Source: Sepiola atlantica (taxonomy: Eukaryota > Mollusca > Cephalopoda > Sepiida > Sepiolidae). Taken from it: a stretch of 64,000 nucleotides of DNA. The stretch lies in NCBI GenBank assembly GCA_963556195.1, contig OY744529.1:57041080-57105079 (forward strand). Direction: 5' to 3'. Each line of letters opens with the position of its first letter. Within the stretch, counting starts at the first letter, position 1. Made by a program: the position numbers and the translations under genes. The notes under the pieces were generated by a model. That model made no database searches. It was given only the letters and a program-made list of their open reading frames with translations, and was not told where the DNA came from. Shown here piece by piece: positions 46,612-61,175 of this stretch.

Positions 46612-46688
<77 letters not shown>
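46500..46688. repeat. CA/TA microsatellite cluster
   Basis: CACACACTCACACACACA near 46523, TA to 46574, then a pure TA run at 46614-46688. Confidence 0.95.
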
Positions 46689-46691
<3 letters not shown>

Positions 46692-47140
46692 ATATATGGC
46701 ATGTATCACAAGTGGAAAGAAGGCCAAAAGTGCTCGGTCGTTGGTTCTACAAGAGCTAATATAAATTATCTTATTTAAACAATGTACATTTCAGTGTCTG
46801 TAGGGTGTAAACAGGTTTCATCGAGCTGGTAATGCAGGAGCTGGCTAAGACTTAAAGAAAAGAGGAGGAAAGGCAAAACTGTATTGTTAAAGTAAGCCGG
46901 TGCTCACTTTTATGTGTTCTCTTATAACAGATATCCCACGTTCGTAAAATGTTGTCTGTTATTATTGGAACATGCAACATCATACTAAAACTTATTCACA
47001 CCTGCCAACAGGCTCGTTGCAGATGTGAAACACATTTTCGTTGAATATTATATTAAATAAGTATTTTTTTGGAATGTGTCATATTTGAAACACAAAATAT
47101 TTAAGGGTTAAAATAAATATAACTTTAAATCCCAAATTGG
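46689..47140. other. Anonymous sequence
   Basis: Nothing recognised. Confidence 0.3.
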
Positions 47141-47237
47141 TCTCTCTCTCTCCTCCCCCCTCTCTCTCTTTCTCTCTCTATTTCTCTCTCTCCCTCTCGC
47201 TCTCTCTTTCTTTATCTCTCTCTCTTTCTCTCTCTAA
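47141..47237. repeat. (CT)n-rich pyrimidine tract
   Basis: About 97 bases almost entirely C/T. Confidence 0.93.
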
Positions 47238-49301
47238 AACATACACACACTCTCTGTTTTCACAGATTAAATAGGAATATTAAAATGTGCTCGCTGTCTG
47301 TCTGTGTAAATATTGAGGAAACGAGGAGGATGCGGAGGGTGGAAAAACAAGCGCAGCCACCGATAGATATTGATTATCTTACAGTGAATAAACACAGCGA
47401 GAAAGAGAGAGTAAGAATGGCACAAAAAAGGATGGTAGAGAGTGTATGAAATAAGAGCCGACGGGTGTTAAACAACATTCAGTGAGAGAGTGTAAAAGTG
47501 ATGGAGGCAAACGTGATACGAAATGGGTAGCTGATCACTTTATTGAAAATTATGACTAATTGAAGTTTTTCTTTTCGAAGGTCAATTCTGAACAGTGGAA
47601 ATAGTTTAGCATGTCTTTTATGTGATTTTAATAGATATAAAATAATATATATGAAAAAAGCTCAAGGAAAACAAATGTTGAATTACTATATGTATCGTGT
47701 TCGCGTTTGGTTTTAAGGTCGTCGCATTTGATTTTAAGTTTGACACGAACTTTTCCGTACTAAGATTATAGACAGGTCAAGCGAAGCGTATACATTTAAA
47801 TAAATTGTTCCAAATATTTGCGATAGTTTGTTGCTTATTGTTTATTATCATGACGTCTACTAATATTTTCTACAGAGGCGCTATAACAAATATGTTTGAA
47901 AGGATTAAACATCCACAATATGAACCAGTTTTACGCATAAAAACTTGAACATGATAACCTGTGTCATACAAAATGTAGTCGGAGTTAATACATTATATTT
48001 TAGGTTAGATATTCTTATTAATCGTTAGAACTCCAGAGGTTATACTCATTCTAAAATGTCGATAAAAAGAGTTTCAAATATTAAGTGGCATAAAGTGTAG
48101 TTGATATGAAAAAAAGATAAAGAAAAAAGTAAAAAGTCGGTATCATGATGAGATAAGATCTTGCATCAGGGTCAGAAATCGGGCTAGCTTAGGGTTCACA
48201 GTTTAAGTTTCTGATTTGGGAGTTGGATATTGTTACTGGCAGAGCAGCTCTGTCAGCAAAGTTCGGGTCACTGGGTGCTTAAAGAAAAGGGAGTTCAGCA
48301 TTTAAGGTTACGCCGAAATAGCTACCGTTTAGATAGAAGGGAAAAGGGGCGCAAAGGTGTAAATTGAGCGATTCGAAAATACCTGAATATTCTTAGTGTT
48401 TATTTAGCATTTGTTGAAAAGAGTTTTCATTCAACAAGCATGACCACTCTGGTTTTAGTCTGGTTTATTTGGTTTAATTCTACGGCATATCAACCCTTTA
48501 TTTGCTATGGTTTCGCTTGTCTGTTTGTTTAACGGCCTATCAACAGTTTTAGATTAGTTAATACCGAAAACAAAGTAGAAGCACTACGCAATGTTGCCCC
48601 AGTATAATATTCCAATAATAGCAGCAATGAATGAAAAACAATTCGATTGTTTACATTGAAGAGCTTAGTTAAAAACTATGAATAATTCCTACATTTTCGT
48701 AATGGGCCGCACTCTCGACTAAGTTCGGGTGCTTAAGGAAAAAGCGAGTTCAGTAATGTTGAATAGGCATATATAATTTTTTTGCAATTACATTTCTTTA
48801 TTATTTATGTATTTAAATAAATTTATGTCTCATCTATTGTATCTAAAATAGAATCAGCAAATCGAAATTAAGGATGAGGACATCTAAAATAATTTATTGT
48901 TGTCTACACTTATTTTTTAAAAGCTATATTAGTTTGTTTATGTCTAATGGTTTTATTACATATTTTTAAGTTGCCAACATATTTGAATATAACGCTTATA
49001 GATAACATTATTTCGACAAAACCTTGCGACGAAAACGCTAATTTTTTTTATCCAGACACGGCATGAAGCCACGTGATGTAAGAAGCTAAAAAATACTACT
49101 TCAAGGTAAAAAACTAGCCAACAATAAACGTTAGATGGATAGACTTCGACCCAGAAAACAGCAATTCTTCCTCATTTATCAGAAACATTGCTCATGGAAT
49201 ATGAAATATTAAGACTAAAGAACAAAATAAGGGAAGCGAGAGTTACGAGGCTACCGATACTAAACCCAAGGTCCACTTTCTACTCTCCTAGCATGAACAC
49301 A
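47238..49301. other. Mostly anonymous; a dispersed repeat pair
   Basis: AAGTTCGGGTCACTGGGTGC then TTAAAGAAAAGGGAGTTCAG (48258-48300) resembles AAGTTCGGGTGCTTAAGGAA then AAAGCGAGTTCAG (48721-48755). The remainder is unrecognised. Confidence 0.35.
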
Positions 49302-49471
<170 letters not shown>

Positions 49472-49472
<1 letters not shown>

Positions 49473-49734
49473 GGAGGAAAGAAGAGAAATAAATAATGTA
49501 AGAAACCATTCTTTGAAAAGTCTGGCTTAAGTAAAAGAAAAACAGAAACATTGTGTTTATTGAATACACCTGGTCTTGAATAACTAAATATGAAGTAGAT
49601 TTGTTATTATTGCATCATTTATTAATCTTATTTCATTTACTTCTATAATTGATCTATTCCATTTATTGAGCTTTAAACACTTCACGAACAGTTCGAATTT
49701 AAAAAAGTATACATGCTACTTTTAGTTTCATACC

Positions 49735-49775
<41 letters not shown>

Positions 49776-50479
49776 GTTAATTTTAGTTTGCTTAACAATT
49801 ACTGGTAAAAAAGTATGTTTAAAGAAAGAAAACAAAAGTTAAGTCCATCTCAAAGGGAAAAAACGTCCAAGGTGGCTGCATTTCTGAAGATCAGGACCGC
49901 ACACAACTTTTAAGCATTGTTTATACCATTTAAAATACCTTCAAGTTAATGGATAATATCATTTAAATTAAATTTCTGTTTGCTTAATTATTTTTTATTG
50001 TATGTATTTCTTAATTTTAATTTAAATATTTTTATTATTATTACTTTTTTATTAAAAATGGCTGGAATATATTCTATTCATCTATTTAGTTTTATTAAAT
50101 CGGTAAATGGAGGTGGGTATAATTAAAATGATATTATTTACTTGTATTCATCTTTTATTTCTTAATTTAGGTAATTATCTATCCGTTATTAAATCAATAT
50201 TCAGATATATATATATATACACATGTGTTTATACATATTTTAAATGGACATTTTGTAACAGCGTAATATCTAATACAATGAAAGGGGGATAATTTGAATC
50301 GTAGATGAACTCTACACATCCATACGAATCAATCGACTTCATAACCGACCACTTTAATAATATTAACTGTTTTTGGTATAACACCTGCAGACATACACTA
50401 ACTTTAACACATTTCTGTTGACAACATTTATTTTAGATTTAAACCACACAAATAACAGGTTCACCCATTGGCTACAGTC
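49472..50479. other. Anonymous, with (TA)n at 49738-49774
   Basis: Very AT-rich. No coding region supported. Confidence 0.3.
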
Positions 50480-51475
50480 TTGTATGTCTTCTAGCTATTA
50501 CATACATGGATCGACTTGAACGACGATCATCAGCACCTTCCACTTGAACATATTTTCACAAGGTATATAACGATAGTGTTATCCTTACCGGCTCGTGACG
50601 AAGCTACTAAAACATTTAATACATTCAACAACACAGACCTCCGCTTACAGTTCACTATAGAACACCCCATTGGTTCTGACTCACTCTCACTCCTGATTTG
50701 AACTTTAACATCACTGACGATGGATTTATACATTCTAAATTCTATGGAAAATAAGCCTATAGAAAAATGTTTATACACTATAAATTTGCCGTACCTCTTG
50801 AAGATAAATTAGCATACGAACGCACCGAGATTAGCGGTATACAAAGTAAATTCTCCACAACTGATAACAACATAACAAACACCAATGATTTCCATTAGAG
50901 CCTATTAACCAATGGCTATTTCGCTCCTACCATAGCCCGCTTCAATAACACCAGAAAACGTAGACATCACACCATTTCCAATGCCTGCTTCCTGAAACTC
51001 TCTTTCCTCAGTGATAAAATCACTTCTGCTATTCGTAAAGTAATACACAAGAAAAAACTTATATATTCCATCCCACCGGCATCACTTTGTGACAACATTT
51101 ATTTCAAAGATAGATTTCCATCGCTACTCTGTTCCTTGCTCAATTCTGATATGTTCAACACAGAGTTATTTCATCGTACTCACTCATACAGTCTACAATC
51201 TATAATGTGCAAGGTACAATAGATTCTATATAAGGAAGACTATAACACCTTTGCACCAGCGCATCAAAGAATACGCGAATACTCACGCATCCTCTGTTCA
51301 CAAACACATAATCTCATGTAATAACACACAACAGAATATCCGAGTCTATATTTTTGCCTCTTTCAGGAACTTAGGGAATTTACGAATGGCGGAAGTAATC
51401 CTTATTTCTAAACATAAAGTTGCGATCAATAACAGACTTCGGCTGAACTCTCTCTTGATTCTATAAAACACACTC
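50480..51475 (+). pseudogene. Penelope-like element remnant: RT C-terminal part and GIY-YIG endonuclease
   Basis: In shifting plus-strand frames: HIFTRYI at the place of RT motif C (about 50550-50575), where a single-base loss removes the usual aspartate pair; DEATKTFNTFNNTDLRLQF and EHPIGSDSLSL; then DLNFNITDDG; a linker with RFNNTRKRRHHTISNA near 50940. The GIY-YIG region at about 51217-51466 has FYIRKT (family YIG), PLHQRIKEYANTHASSVHKH, the catalytic glutamate in RMAEVILISKHK, and INNRLRLNSLL. Conserved arginine and glutamate of the nuclease are kept, but the glycine of YIG is replaced. The order RT then GIY-YIG is diagnostic for Penelope-like elements. Several frameshifts and stops make it inactive. 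It sits about 4 kb from hammerhead repeats; hammerheads are known in Penelope-like elements, but no direct link is visible. Confidence 0.82.
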
Positions 51476-51630
51476 CTTATATTGGCTTTTTCCGCATCTA
51501 ATTTCAACTCATCTTTATCGGAATTACACATTCATCATTATGAATAATGTTACTATGATCACTATTCGATTGTTTGTTTTTCTCCATCCTCTCTTTCACC
51601 ATTCCGGTTTTCTGCATTGCTAATAGCCTT

Positions 51631-52919
<1,289 letters not shown>

Positions 52920-53213
52920 TCTTCTCTCTCCGTTCTCTCTAACACACATACAAATACACACCTCACCCCCTCCTTCTCGCTTTCTCTCTCCCCTTTCTCT
53001 ATTTCTCTCTCACACACACACCTCCTCCCCCGTTTTCCCTCTTTCTCCCCCTCTCTCCTCGATTTATCTCTCTCAGACACAAACACACACCTCACTCCCG
53101 CTCTCCCTCTTCCCTCTCCCTTCTCTCCCTTCTCTCCAGTTATCTCTCTCACATACAAACACACACCTCACTCTCTGTCTTTCTATCCCTCATTCTCTCT
53201 CTCTCTCTCTCTC

Positions 53214-53251
<38 letters not shown>

Positions 53252-53255
53252 ATTG
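52920..53255. repeat. CT-rich tract with CA islands
   Basis: About 330 bases of CTCTCT and CCCTCT with four ACACACAC islands spaced roughly 65-75 bp, so partly a long-period tandem repeat (CACACCTCACTC near 53085 and 53160). Open frames on both strands are artefacts. Confidence 0.9.
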
Positions 53256-53364
53256 GCTTATCTCTTCCACATGCGTTCGTCCGGAACTGCACGCAATCAT
53301 CTGCCGCCTATACCAAGGAAATATCTACTCTCGTCAGTGATGTGAGGCTAAACAACGCGTCAAA

Positions 53365-53495
53365 GCAAACCAATCACGAGCAGAGGAGGGAAGGGGGCAA
53401 TGACACGGTAAATATGATACGTTACAACGATGACGTTATAACTATCCTATTGTTTGCCTATAAAAAGACCATGTTGATCAGTCTATTTCAGAAAG
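53365..53495 (+). promoter_or_regulatory. Core-promoter-like motif cluster
   Basis: CCAAT at 53370, a CRE-like TGACGTTA at 53431-53438, TATAAAAA at 53459-53466, and an initiator-like TTTCAGA about 30 bases downstream. The spacing is right for a TATA promoter. No supported exon follows, so it could also be an LTR fragment or chance. Confidence 0.3.
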
Positions 53496-55100
53496 CGTTA
53501 TTGCAATCGTGAAGAAAATTTGGTATCGGTTTAAACAGGATTGTATTTTCATATCTACTAAAATATACGGAAACGTTATATTTGCATCTGTTTATTCTAC
53601 GCATCCTCCTCCACATAATAATAGCCCTTGTATTTTTTTAAAAATTTATTATATACCGGTAGAACATAAACATCACCAATATTTGGAGAAGGCACTGTGC
53701 AGGCTGGGGAGACGGCAGAGAGATGTGATAACTCTCAATCAGTAGCTTATATTCTCTCATTTTCGTCTTTTTATCATCATGAAGTGCTGAGGAAAATGTT
53801 TCTTGTGTGTTTAATCTTTTTAAAACTTTGTTATGTCTATTAGCATGCACTGAACAAAACACTGCCTTTAAACCTGTCTACAACTGCTGCAAAAAGAATA
53901 ATAAGTATTTCGTCTTGCAAGATGTGAAAACTGTAAATCGCATGAGATCAAGGAATCTGTCGCAGAGGTCATAAGTTCTTTTTTCATCAAATAAATAGAT
54001 AAATTATCGAAGAATAGTGTCCTTATTTGAGTCAGACATCTAATTAGTGACTGAGGATTCTATACCAAATCTTCGTAGTGGAATATGTTTGTTTTTTATA
54101 TAAAATTTATTTACAATTTATTTTTTGCATTTAAATATAATCAAAATCTGACATCCGAAATAATGTCGCGGGCGACGTCAGATCATGCGAATAAAATCCA
54201 TTGTATATTTTCACTTGCCACAGACCATAAAGTCAGCTAACTGTATTGATGACCGCTATGTTATTAGGACGATGTCGGCACAGTTTTGCTGTTTGAAAGA
54301 GAATGTAAGTTGCTAATAAATAGAGGGTCATTTTATATTTAACTAGAACGTTTTGTTTAGGTTCATAGCAAATTGCAGAGCAAAGTTTAGCCTGCAAATC
54401 GAATCGGAACTCATTCACTCTAAGCAAAATAAATTGAGAACAACTTTCTTCCACCAAAAGTTTAGTGAACTATTTTTGTCACCTCCGCGCTTCGGTTACG
54501 ACTATGGCCCTTGTTAAAAAATTAAAAAGGCGTTAAGTGGTTTGGTGTGATAAGCACAGGCTCTGTCAATTATTACAGTTATGAAGAAAAAGAAATGTTG
54601 ATGAAACTAGTCTTGGTCTGGTTTCAAAATAGTCGAGGTGTTCTGTCTAGCAGATAGATAATGTTTGTTGATGACAAAAAGCGTTTAAAAATAATTTAAA
54701 TTTCACAGTAGTTAAACAAAAGCAGACGCCACAACGGAGCCCGGAAAACGCTCACCAGTCAAAGGCTTCGGCAGTATATATTAATGTATCTATTTTTCTG
54801 ACCGACAAAAATATGTAAAATTACTGTTTATGCATGATGGGTCGTTGGCCTGATTCCCCAACGACTGGCTCTTACTGAATTTTTTCGTGCCGTAGGACGT
54901 AAACTAGTCGATCTGCCGTGTGGCGACTGCAAGCGGTAAACAATTGCAGCCACTGATTTTTACAGACTGTGCTATGGCTGAGAATCTTTGTATAAAGTTG
55001 TGGGCGCCAGTTTAGTCTTGTTTAATAAATGGTCATTTTTACCAAATAAACTAACATTTCCAAGCCAAATTTACGGATTTGTGACACGTGAAATTAAAAT
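53496..55100. other. Anonymous sequence
   Basis: Short open frames at 53509-53745 (starting at GTG) and 54233-54457 have no domain recognised. Confidence 0.3.
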
Positions 55101-55164
55101 TCTAATATAAAACGAGAAAAACTAAAATAACTCATGTTTTTCTCGTTAGTATTTATCGCAAAAA

Positions 55165-55990
55165 TCTTTGTAAAAAGTAATACATGTGTTTCTTCTAAAA
55201 AAGTAAGAAATGTTTTTATTTTAAAAAGTAGTACATGTGTTTCTTCTAAAAAAGTGAGAAATGTTTTTATTATAAAAAGTAGTACATGTGTTTCTTCTAA
55301 AAAAGTAAGAAATGTTTTTATTATAAAAAGTAGTACATGTGTTTCTTCTAAAAAAGTAAGAAATGTTTTTATTTTAAAAAGTAGTACATGTGTTTCTTCT
55401 AAAAAAGTAAGAAATGTTTTTATTTTAAAAAGTAGTACATGTGTTTCTTCTAAAAAAGTAAGAAATGTTTTTATTTTAAAAAGTAGTACATGTGTTTCTT
55501 CTAAAAAAGTAAGAAATGTTTTTATTATAAAAAGTAGTACATGTGTTTCTTCTAAAAAAGTAAGAAATGTTTTTATTTTAAAAAGTAATACCTGTGTTTC
55601 TTCCAAAAAAGTAAGAAATGTTTTTATTTTAAAAAGTAGTACATGTGTTTCTTCTAAAAAAGTAAGAAATGTTTTTATTATAAAAAGTAGTACATGTGTT
55701 TCTTCTAAAAAAGTAATCAATGTTTTTCTTTTAATAAAGTAATACATGTGTTTCTTCTAAAAAAGTAATACATGTGTTTCTTCTAAAAAGTAATAAATGT
55801 TTTTATTTTAAAAAGTAATACATGTGTTTCTTCTAAAAAAGTAATAAATGTTTTTATTATAAAAAGTAGTACATGTCTTTCTTCTAAAAAAGTAATAAAT
55901 GTTTTTATTTTAAAAAGTTATACATGTGTTACTTCTAAAAAAGTAATAAATGTTTTTATTTTAAAAAGTAATCAATGTTTTTCTTTTAAA
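55165..55990. repeat. 51 bp tandem repeat (~15 copies)
   Basis: The unit is AGTACATGTGTTTCTTCTAA then AAAAGTAAGAAATGTTTTTA plus TTATAAAAAGT (TTTTAAAAAGT in others). It degrades after about 55730, where units shorten. Open frames with a 17-residue repeat exist on both strands only because 51 is a multiple of 3. Confidence 0.96.
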
Positions 55991-56204
55991 AACATTAACT
56001 GAGTCGCTTTATGTTTGACAAAAAATGTTTGCTTATTTTTGTTGTGTTAATCTAACTTTTTAAATTTGTAAAAATATACAACTAGAAACAGTGAAAATTT
56101 AATTTACATTTCAGAAACATTACATCCAAAGAAACTGAGAATACCTGGGTCGATATATAAGAAAAATACTGTAATCTGACAACCTTCCCCTCAAAAACAA
56201 AAAC

Positions 56205-56238
56205 TACTAATAATAATAATAAAATAATAATAAAATAG

Positions 56239-56276
<38 letters not shown>

Positions 56277-56510
56277 ATAATAATAATAATAATAATAAAA
56301 TACTACTACTAATAATAATAATAAAATACTACTACTAATAATAATAATAAAATACTACTACTAATACTAATAATAATAATTAAATACTACTAATACTACT
56401 ACTACTAATAAAATACTACTAATACTACTACTAATAATAAAATACTAATAATAATAATAATAAAATACTACTACTAGTAATATTAATAATAAAATACTAC
56501 TACTATTCTG
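56205..56510. repeat. Compound (TAA)/(CTA)/AAATA tract
   Basis: Alternating runs of TAATAATAA and CTACTACTA joined by AAATA, with an ~35 bp higher-order repeat (AATAAAATACTACTACT). Confidence 0.94.
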
Positions 56511-57527
56511 TTGAAATTGTAACTCATTATGCACAATTAATTGCATTTAAAACTTAAGTTACACTTGCAAAATGTTTCTATTTAATCTTTTCCTAATCTT
56601 TCTTCTTGGATCCTAGACAAAAAGAAAATAAACAAAATTAAAACTCGGAACAAAAGCTTAAAAAATATACTAAACAGATTCAGGCAAATCCTTTGCATTC
56701 GTAAGCGTAAGTAAGACTATATAGAGCTGAATAAAACTAAAGCTTTTTTAAATTCTCCATTTTTTAGATTAAAATTTTCGGTGATTTTGTTTCTTTTCAG
56801 TTCGATTATCTTTAATATATGTTGTAGTAGTAGTAATTTTATTTGAAATGCACGTAATTTGGAATGATGTTTGGATTTATGTTAGCAATTAATACGATTA
56901 ATTTGATGTGTCAGAAATAATTACATTTAAACTAGAACGCTTAAATTGTTCGGTTTTATTAACGATTTATTTCTTCGGGCTTACATGGAATAATGTAAAA
57001 CCAATTCCAATGATATATTCAAGCTTTGCTTCTCGTTAGGTCATCAAACAGATATTTACTTGCTGCTAGTAGAGAATGCATTCATTACAGTGTAAAAAGG
57101 GGCTAGAACCACTTCGTGAAAATACAGATGCTTCCGCTTTTTGTAAAATTTTAACAATAGGTATCATATATCAATTAATAAATATTCCCAAAATTTCAGT
57201 TTCTTTCGAGAATTTTAAAGGGTTTTAGGGAGCATAATATGGGCACAACCCTCATGTGAAAATTCAAATATTTAAGATTTGCATCGAATTTGATCAATAG
57301 TCATTAGACACCAACGAAGCAAGATTTATTGAATTTCAATTTCTGTATAAACCCCCTTTAATTTAAATCCATAAATTTGAGACATTTACTATTATTAAAA
57401 TCATGTAATAGATTTTTATCAAAATTAGAATAAGGATTTTAGAATAAGGTTTACTATCATATATATATGTATATTTATTTTAATCTTCGTAATATTAATG
57501 TTACACTTTCTGAGACGGATATGCTTC

Positions 57528-57528
<1 letters not shown>
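56511..57528. other. Anonymous AT-rich sequence
   Basis: Nothing recognised. Confidence 0.3.

Positions 57529-57579
<51 letters not shown>
57529..57579. repeat. (TA)n microsatellite
   Basis: About 24 TA units. Confidence 0.97.
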
Positions 57580-57582
<3 letters not shown>

Positions 57583-58436
57583 AAATCATCACGATGATCT
57601 ATGCATGCCTAACCAGTAAAACATTTAGCAATAATTTCATTAAATAGTGGGATTGATTAATGTTTAGATTTTTGCTAATGCTAGAATCGGGCATGTTGCG
57701 TACGAATAGTTAGTAATTAGTTTGCGTGTTTCAATACAAGTATTAATGTGCGTAGCATTAATTATTCTAATATGTACGTACCTTTGTTCTAGTTCAAAAG
57801 TAAATAATTAGTGTAGGAAGAGTCAGCCCAGCAGCTGACTTATGAGGTTATTTTTCTCGTAAATAGAATCAAGTAAATTGCATGGGATCAGTTTTTCAAT
57901 TCACCTACTCCAAAAGAATTAATTAGATTCATTAGACTATTGTAAAGACCAACTTACCTGAATGCGAATCCAGGGGAAGACAAAAGTCGAAACTAGGGAA
58001 AGTTAGAGAAAGCATTATATAGAAGAGGGAGGATAAGAACTATTCTCATTGGCTGATTCAAGTTGACGTGTCTCTGTAAAAACAGGCGAAGCTTTTCACT
58101 TCAAAAGAAAAAGAACAGGAAATATTTTTTAATGTCGGCGTGCGTAGTTAAACGCTTTCAAGGAGGCGGCCTGACGCGTCCGGAGTCAGGTCGGGGTTGC
58201 TGACTGAGCGGTTATGATGCGGAATCCAAAATCGGCAGTGAGGACTATGTATCAGTGAAGACTATCTTTGATGCATTTAGAAAAATAATATAAATACTAC
58301 AAAAAATTATACTTGATAAAATATGACCCGTTGAGTTCATTCATTGAGCTCGAGTAAGATTGTTTGAATCAGGAACAGTGAGTTTATAAAAAACGGTTAA
58401 ATTTAAATATATAGTCTTTCTATTCGCTACATCCAC
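57580..58436. other. Anonymous; GC-rich patch at 58135-58240
   Basis: GGCGGCCTGACGCGTCCGG is unusually GC-rich for this window. A tRNA A-box-like TGACTGAGCGGTTATGATG follows at about 58202 but no B-box. Confidence 0.3.
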
Positions 58437-58469
58437 CCCTTTTCTTTCTTTCTTTCTTTTTTACTTTTT

Positions 58470-58541
<72 letters not shown>
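58437..58541. repeat. (CTTT)n(CT)n pyrimidine tract
   Basis: TTTCTTTCTTTC then about 35 pure CT units. Confidence 0.97.
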
Positions 58542-58545
<4 letters not shown>

Positions 58546-59084
58546 CATATCACTTCATCTCTCTTTTTTCTAGAGGTAAATAGTTTTAATACTGTGGTGA
58601 TGTTCCCTTTTATTTATAATGGTCTATTCAAATCTTTTACCTCTCCCTCTTCTTTATTATGTTCAACTCTTAATAGATAGTAAAAAGACAGAAGCGAGAG
58701 TGGTGGGTATACTATAGAATGAGAGCGGGGATCAACATACAATGAAAAAGGGTGAATGTGATAGATAGAAACTCGACAAAGGATTGGTACCTTGATGAGT
58801 ATGATAACAATTACAGCTAATTAGAACAATTAAAATGAAAGTTCTTTTTCAAACATACCCCAATCCCAAAACTAAGAAATATTTTAGCATACATTTCGTC
58901 TGATTATACATAGTATAGGGGGCCCTTAGGGAAACAAGCGTTGATCAAATGAGCTTTAGAAATATATTGCATTTCCCTTCTTGCTGCACTAATCATTACT
59001 TAATTTCATATTTGTCTTCTGTTATATACGTGCTTACATTTCATTATCCATTCGCGTCTCCATCTCCCCCTTATACCTTTTCTA
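58542..59084. other. Anonymous sequence
   Basis: Nothing recognised. Confidence 0.3.
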
Positions 59085-59178
59085 TTTCTTCTTCTTCTTC
59101 TTCTTCTTCTTCTTCCTTTTCTTGTTTTTCTTCTTCATCTTTCTTCTTCTTCATCTTCTTCTTCTTCTTCTTTCCCAC
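59085..59178. repeat. (TTC)n-rich tract
   Basis: Interrupted TTC repeats; the serine/phenylalanine-rich frame across it is an artefact. Confidence 0.93.
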
Positions 59179-60525
59179 TTCCTCCATTCTCTCCTTCTTT
59201 TTATGCCCTACAACAATGTCTTTGTTTTTCCCTTAATCTTGTAAGTGTATGTGTTTCCTACCACCCGTAAATTATCGAAAATAATAGTCTAATGCCGATC
59301 AACGTAGTTTAAATGAAATTCAATATCTATACAATTGAACCTTACCCACATCAAGGCGCCAGTCATTCCAAAAAAAATCAGCAATCTTTACGTCTTACCC
59401 TTACTTCCTTCTCGGGTACCAGGTGCGCAGGTTGGAATCATAATACCGACAACGCTAGAAATGGGTCGGTGGACAATGGGTGTAGTGGAGCAGCAACAGA
59501 TAAGCGTTCTGATAAGTTTAGTCATCGGTGAGACACAGAATATCTATCTCAATCAAGATGGAAACATATAGGTATTTCAAGTTGCAAAATTCAGAAAAAA
59601 TGTAATCAAGTCGAAATCTAATGATATCGATCAATGCAATCTGATAGTGCTTAATAAATCTGGCTGATATCACCATTACACAAATGCGTTCAATACCAAA
59701 CGTGTAAGCCTATAGTGACGTGACAATCTTTCCAAAATAATGCCACATGTCTTTGAAATGTGTGCTTAACATTGTCACCCTGAAATACCGACGCTAACAC
59801 TAACCAACAAGTGTATACGTTACCAAGCTGAGATTTAAAAAGTATGAGCTTAAAGCCTGTGAAAAATCGGTATTTCGCTGTATTCGCTGAAAATAATGTG
59901 TAAACATCACATATACAAACGAAATCTGTGGATATTACACAGTTAAAGAAAATATGATTTCATTTGATATTGTTATTCACAATGTTATTAATATTAGTCA
60001 TTTAAATCTGAAGTTGAGTAATATATGACATTTCAAAATATCAAGTGAATACAAAAATAACGAATATAAAAGTGATTGAATTTATGTAGTTTTTTACTTA
60101 AAATAATTAAATAAACTGAAGATTATCTTTCCGATGAGGTAATTGAAAACAAAACCCTATACAAAGGTCAAACACAACTTTTTGGGGAAGTAAATTTTTA
60201 AGAAAAATAAAAAGGTATTATTGTTTTTGTATTAGGCACTTTTACAATAATATCGCGGGGTCTTCGTTCGCACCGATTACGGCAACGATGACATTTTACT
60301 GATTTATAATTTTAAAATAATAGAAATGAAAACTATAGAATAAAGTTTTAATAACGAGGCCCCGCTCAGTCAACAGGGGTACATTTGGCATTCATTCATC
60401 TGCAGGCACGCTGAGGTCCCTGCACGTTGTAAATACATGTTAATTTTAACTTTATAGATTTAAATAACGTTAAAAAGTACATGGTGTAATCAAAGGTAAC
60501 TATTAAGTATTAAATATCAACATTT
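59179..60525. other. Anonymous; one open stretch at 59335-59571
   Basis: The plus-strand frame at 59335-59571 (78 codons) has a mixed composition, with GRWTMGVVEQQQISVLISL, but no domain I recognise. It may be a decayed mobile-element fragment. Confidence 0.2.
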
Positions 60526-60610
60526 CAGAGAGAGAGAGGGGGGGAAGAGAGAGATAGAGAAAATGAGGGGATGGGAATCAAAGAGGGGGCAAGTGAAGGG
60601 GTGATAGATT
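60526..60610. repeat. Purine-rich (GA/GGGA) tract
   Basis: GAGAGAGAGGGGGGGAAGAG and following purines. Confidence 0.85.
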
Positions 60611-61010
60611 ACATATTTAACGCTTATTCAATTTACGAGCTGAGATACTTGCCCGAGAACGGGTTCATAATTTTTAGATACTTTTAACAACGAAAAGAAG
60701 TTGGACCCAAAATTAATCAATAACATAATATTATGGTGTAAACTGTGTTAAAAACAGATCTAAACACGATTAAAATAATCGGTGTTAACAAGAGTTTATA
60801 TTTTTTAAAGCTATGGTCCTATTAAGGGGGTTTAAAAATAATGATCTAAAGTTATCTAAAATTCGGGAATCAGTATACTTGCTCAAAGAAAATGTTAAAT
60901 ATTTTCAGTATATGCTCCATGTGGTACCTCTTTCAGACTTATATGAGATGAGATCTCAAACTGCTTGAAACACAATTTCAAGTTCCTATGTCATAGAGAC
61001 TGCAAATAAC

Positions 61011-61066
61011 ACACAAGTACAAAATGTTTTAAACAGACCTCTGTGTCAAACATTTTGTGCTTGTGT
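61011..61066. other. 56 nt hairpin
   Basis: ACACAAGTACAAAATGTTT (61011-61029) recurs inverted at 61048-61066 with one mismatch; loop of 18 bases. No flanking terminal signals. Confidence 0.55.
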
Positions 61067-61175
61067 TCAATTTTCTCCAGACAATCATCCTAAGAAAGTC
61101 TTGAAATGAAGACAAAACGTTGATGGATACATTAATATTATATTTATTTTAATTTTCCTTTTTTTCAATGTCCAT

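Noticed and set aside
55094..55747. Two opposing ~200-codon open frames with a 17-residue repeat
   Set aside because: A product of the 51 bp satellite.
58195..58240. tRNA gene suggested by TGACTGAGCGGTTATGATG
   Set aside because: Only an A-box-like motif; no B-box or acceptor stem can be found downstream.
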